DNA from: CAZAXU01 sp964489245
GTDB lineage: Bacteria > Bacteroidota > Bacteroidia > Flavobacteriales > Flavobacteriaceae
Direction: 5' to 3'
DNA: 14,904 nucleotides
Assembly: GCA_964489245.1 (NCBI GenBank)
Contig: CAZAXU010000045.1
Coordinates: forward strand, 1-14,904
Within the stretch, counting starts at the first letter, position 1. Each line of letters starts with the position of its first letter. Below are positions 14,034 through 14,904 of the stretch, piece by piece. A program made the translations under genes and the position numbers. The notes under the pieces are model-generated. The model did not search any database and had not been told where the DNA came from. It saw only the letters and a list, made by a program, of their open reading frames with translations.

Positions 14034-14819
14034 ATGGGAATATTTGACAAATTATTTAATAGTAATAAACCAATCGAAAATCAATCTATCGTCCATAATG
14101 ATGAATGGGAATTTTATTCTTATGAATATGAAGATAACAATAAAACTTTTAAGGCACTTATTGAATTTGATTTAAAACACTCTAACGAATTAAATCATAA
14201 AATTTTGCAAAATGGATTACGACTAATTATGTACATCAACCCAGAATACTGTTCTGATAATGGACTTCCGTTTAAAGACACTGCATTAGAATTACTATCA
14301 TTGCAAAAAAATCTCATTCAAAATATTACGTCTGACTCACGTTTTGTTGCAAAAATGAGTTATGGTTACATTGTTGAATTGGTATTTCAAACAAATAATG
14401 TAAAACAACTAAAAAGCGAATTAGATAGTTTTGAATTAAATGAACGAATTATAAAAAAAGAATTTAGTACATATAAAAAATGGGGATATTTTGATGACAG
14501 AATAAAACCAAATGAAATTTTTAAACAAAAAATTAATGAAAGAAAAAAAATTGAAAAACTATTTGGTTCTGGAATTAATAAAGAAGATATAGTCAAATTA
14601 TCACATACTTTTAAAGGAGAAAAAGAAAATTTGGAAATTATTGCAGAACCTTTGAAAGAAAGCGAAGGATTTAAATTTGAATCTATTGAAGGTAATGTTT
14701 TAACACTTATTCAAGAAACAAAATTAGATATAGAAACTTTGACAGAATTAAATTTAAAAATCAAATATTTTTCTCAAGAAATTGGAGTGAAATATTTAGG
14801 TTGGGAATTGAAAAAATAA
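14034..14819 (+). CDS. Probable DUF695 plus RraB-like two-domain protein
   Basis: This 261-residue cytosolic protein has no signal or membrane segment. The first half (about 22-135: DEWEFYSYEYEDNNKTFKALIEFDL, LRLIMYINPEYCSDNGLPF) looks like DUF695, a family of unknown function. The C-terminal part, ending KYFSQEIGVKYLGWELKK, resembles the end of RraB (regulator of RNase E B), where a helix is followed by G-x-Y-x-G-W-E. I recognise both only by pattern, so the assignment is tentative. A short MGIFDKLF leader precedes DUF695. Base composition is very AT-rich, like fic. It lies between spacer elements 2 and 3 and has its own promoter. Confidence 0.5.
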   Translation: MGIFDKLFNSNKPIENQSIVHNDEWEFYSYEYEDNNKTFKALIEFDLKHSNELNHKILQNGLRLIMYINPEYCSDNGLPFKDTALELLSLQKNLIQNITSDSRFVAKMSYGYIVELVFQTNNVKQLKSELDSFELNERIIKKEFSTYKKWGYFDDRIKPNEIFKQKINERKKIEKLFGSGINKEDIVKLSHTFKGEKENLEIIAEPLKESEGFKFESIEGNVLTLIQETKLDIETLTELNLKIKYFSQEIGVKYLGWELKK

Positions 14820-14821
14820 AG

Positions 14822-14840
14822 GTGCTAACAAAGTATATAA
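14822..14840. repeat. Start of cassette-border element 3
   Basis: GTGCTAACAAAGTATATAA begins three bases after the DUF695-gene stop codon. It matches the start of element 2 (GGCTAACATTGTATAA), sharing GCTAACA-nn-GTATA. The rest of the element runs past the window edge. The final 45 bases have an open ATG frame from 14857, which I do not call a gene. Confidence 0.5.
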
Positions 14841-14904
14841 ATCATTGGACAATAAGATGGAAATCATATTATTGGGTATATTTAACTGCAGCTTTAAAAG
14901 GAAA

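Noticed and set aside
14857..14904. Open ATG frame at the right edge
   Set aside because: Only 16 codons are visible, without promoter evidence, and it overlaps the probable border element 3.

Overview
This AT-rich window looks like a chromosomal segment of a Bacteroidota bacterium, probably Flavobacteriia-like. Four things point there. It has a DUF4199 membrane protein beside a family 2 glycosyltransferase. Its suf operon has the Bacteroidota type of gene content and order. It has the feoA/feoB/FeoB-associated Cys-rich protein trio. At least six genes have promoters with the TAnnTTTG -7 box, twice with a TTTG element exactly 19 bases upstream, and strong Shine-Dalgarno sequences are mostly absent.

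Layout. (a) 1-4192: the start of an unrecognised gene on the minus strand, then apt on the plus strand. Convergent to apt lie a minus-strand DUF4199 protein plus a polyprenol-phosphate-type glycosyltransferase, and a FlaA1/CapD-type nucleotide-sugar 4,6-dehydratase. This is nucleotide salvage and surface glycan synthesis. (b) 4289-7399: a minus-strand ferrous-iron module with a membrane-anchored c-type cytochrome, feoA, feoB and a 35-residue Cys-rich membrane peptide translationally coupled to feoB. (c) 7606-12198: the plus-strand suf operon (sufB, sufC, sufD, sufE, DUF59/MIP18-family gene) for Fe-S cluster assembly; sufS, usually between sufD and sufE, is absent. (d) 12199-12763: a gene-free stretch made of tandem, inverted and hairpin repeats. 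(e) 12764-14904: an AT-richer accessory part with a self-inhibited Fic protein carrying a C-terminal winged helix, and a DUF695-plus-RraB-like protein. These two genes sit between palindromic spacers that begin with GCTAACA and end with CGTTAG.

The most coherent signal is regulatory. Three related 21-base imperfect palindromes (10-1-10, half-site TATTTAGAAT) sit at the promoters of the cytochrome, feoA and sufB. Two abut the start codon and one covers the -33 box of a consensus promoter. This suggests that one iron-responsive repressor of Fur-box geometry controls Fe(II) uptake, a haem protein and Fe-S assembly as one divergent regulon. The second signal is the cassette-like bracketing of the two accessory genes, including an exact 10-base inverted repeat on either side of fic. 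It could be a non-canonical, attC-like gene-capture arrangement. All assignments are from reading the sequence; no database search was run.
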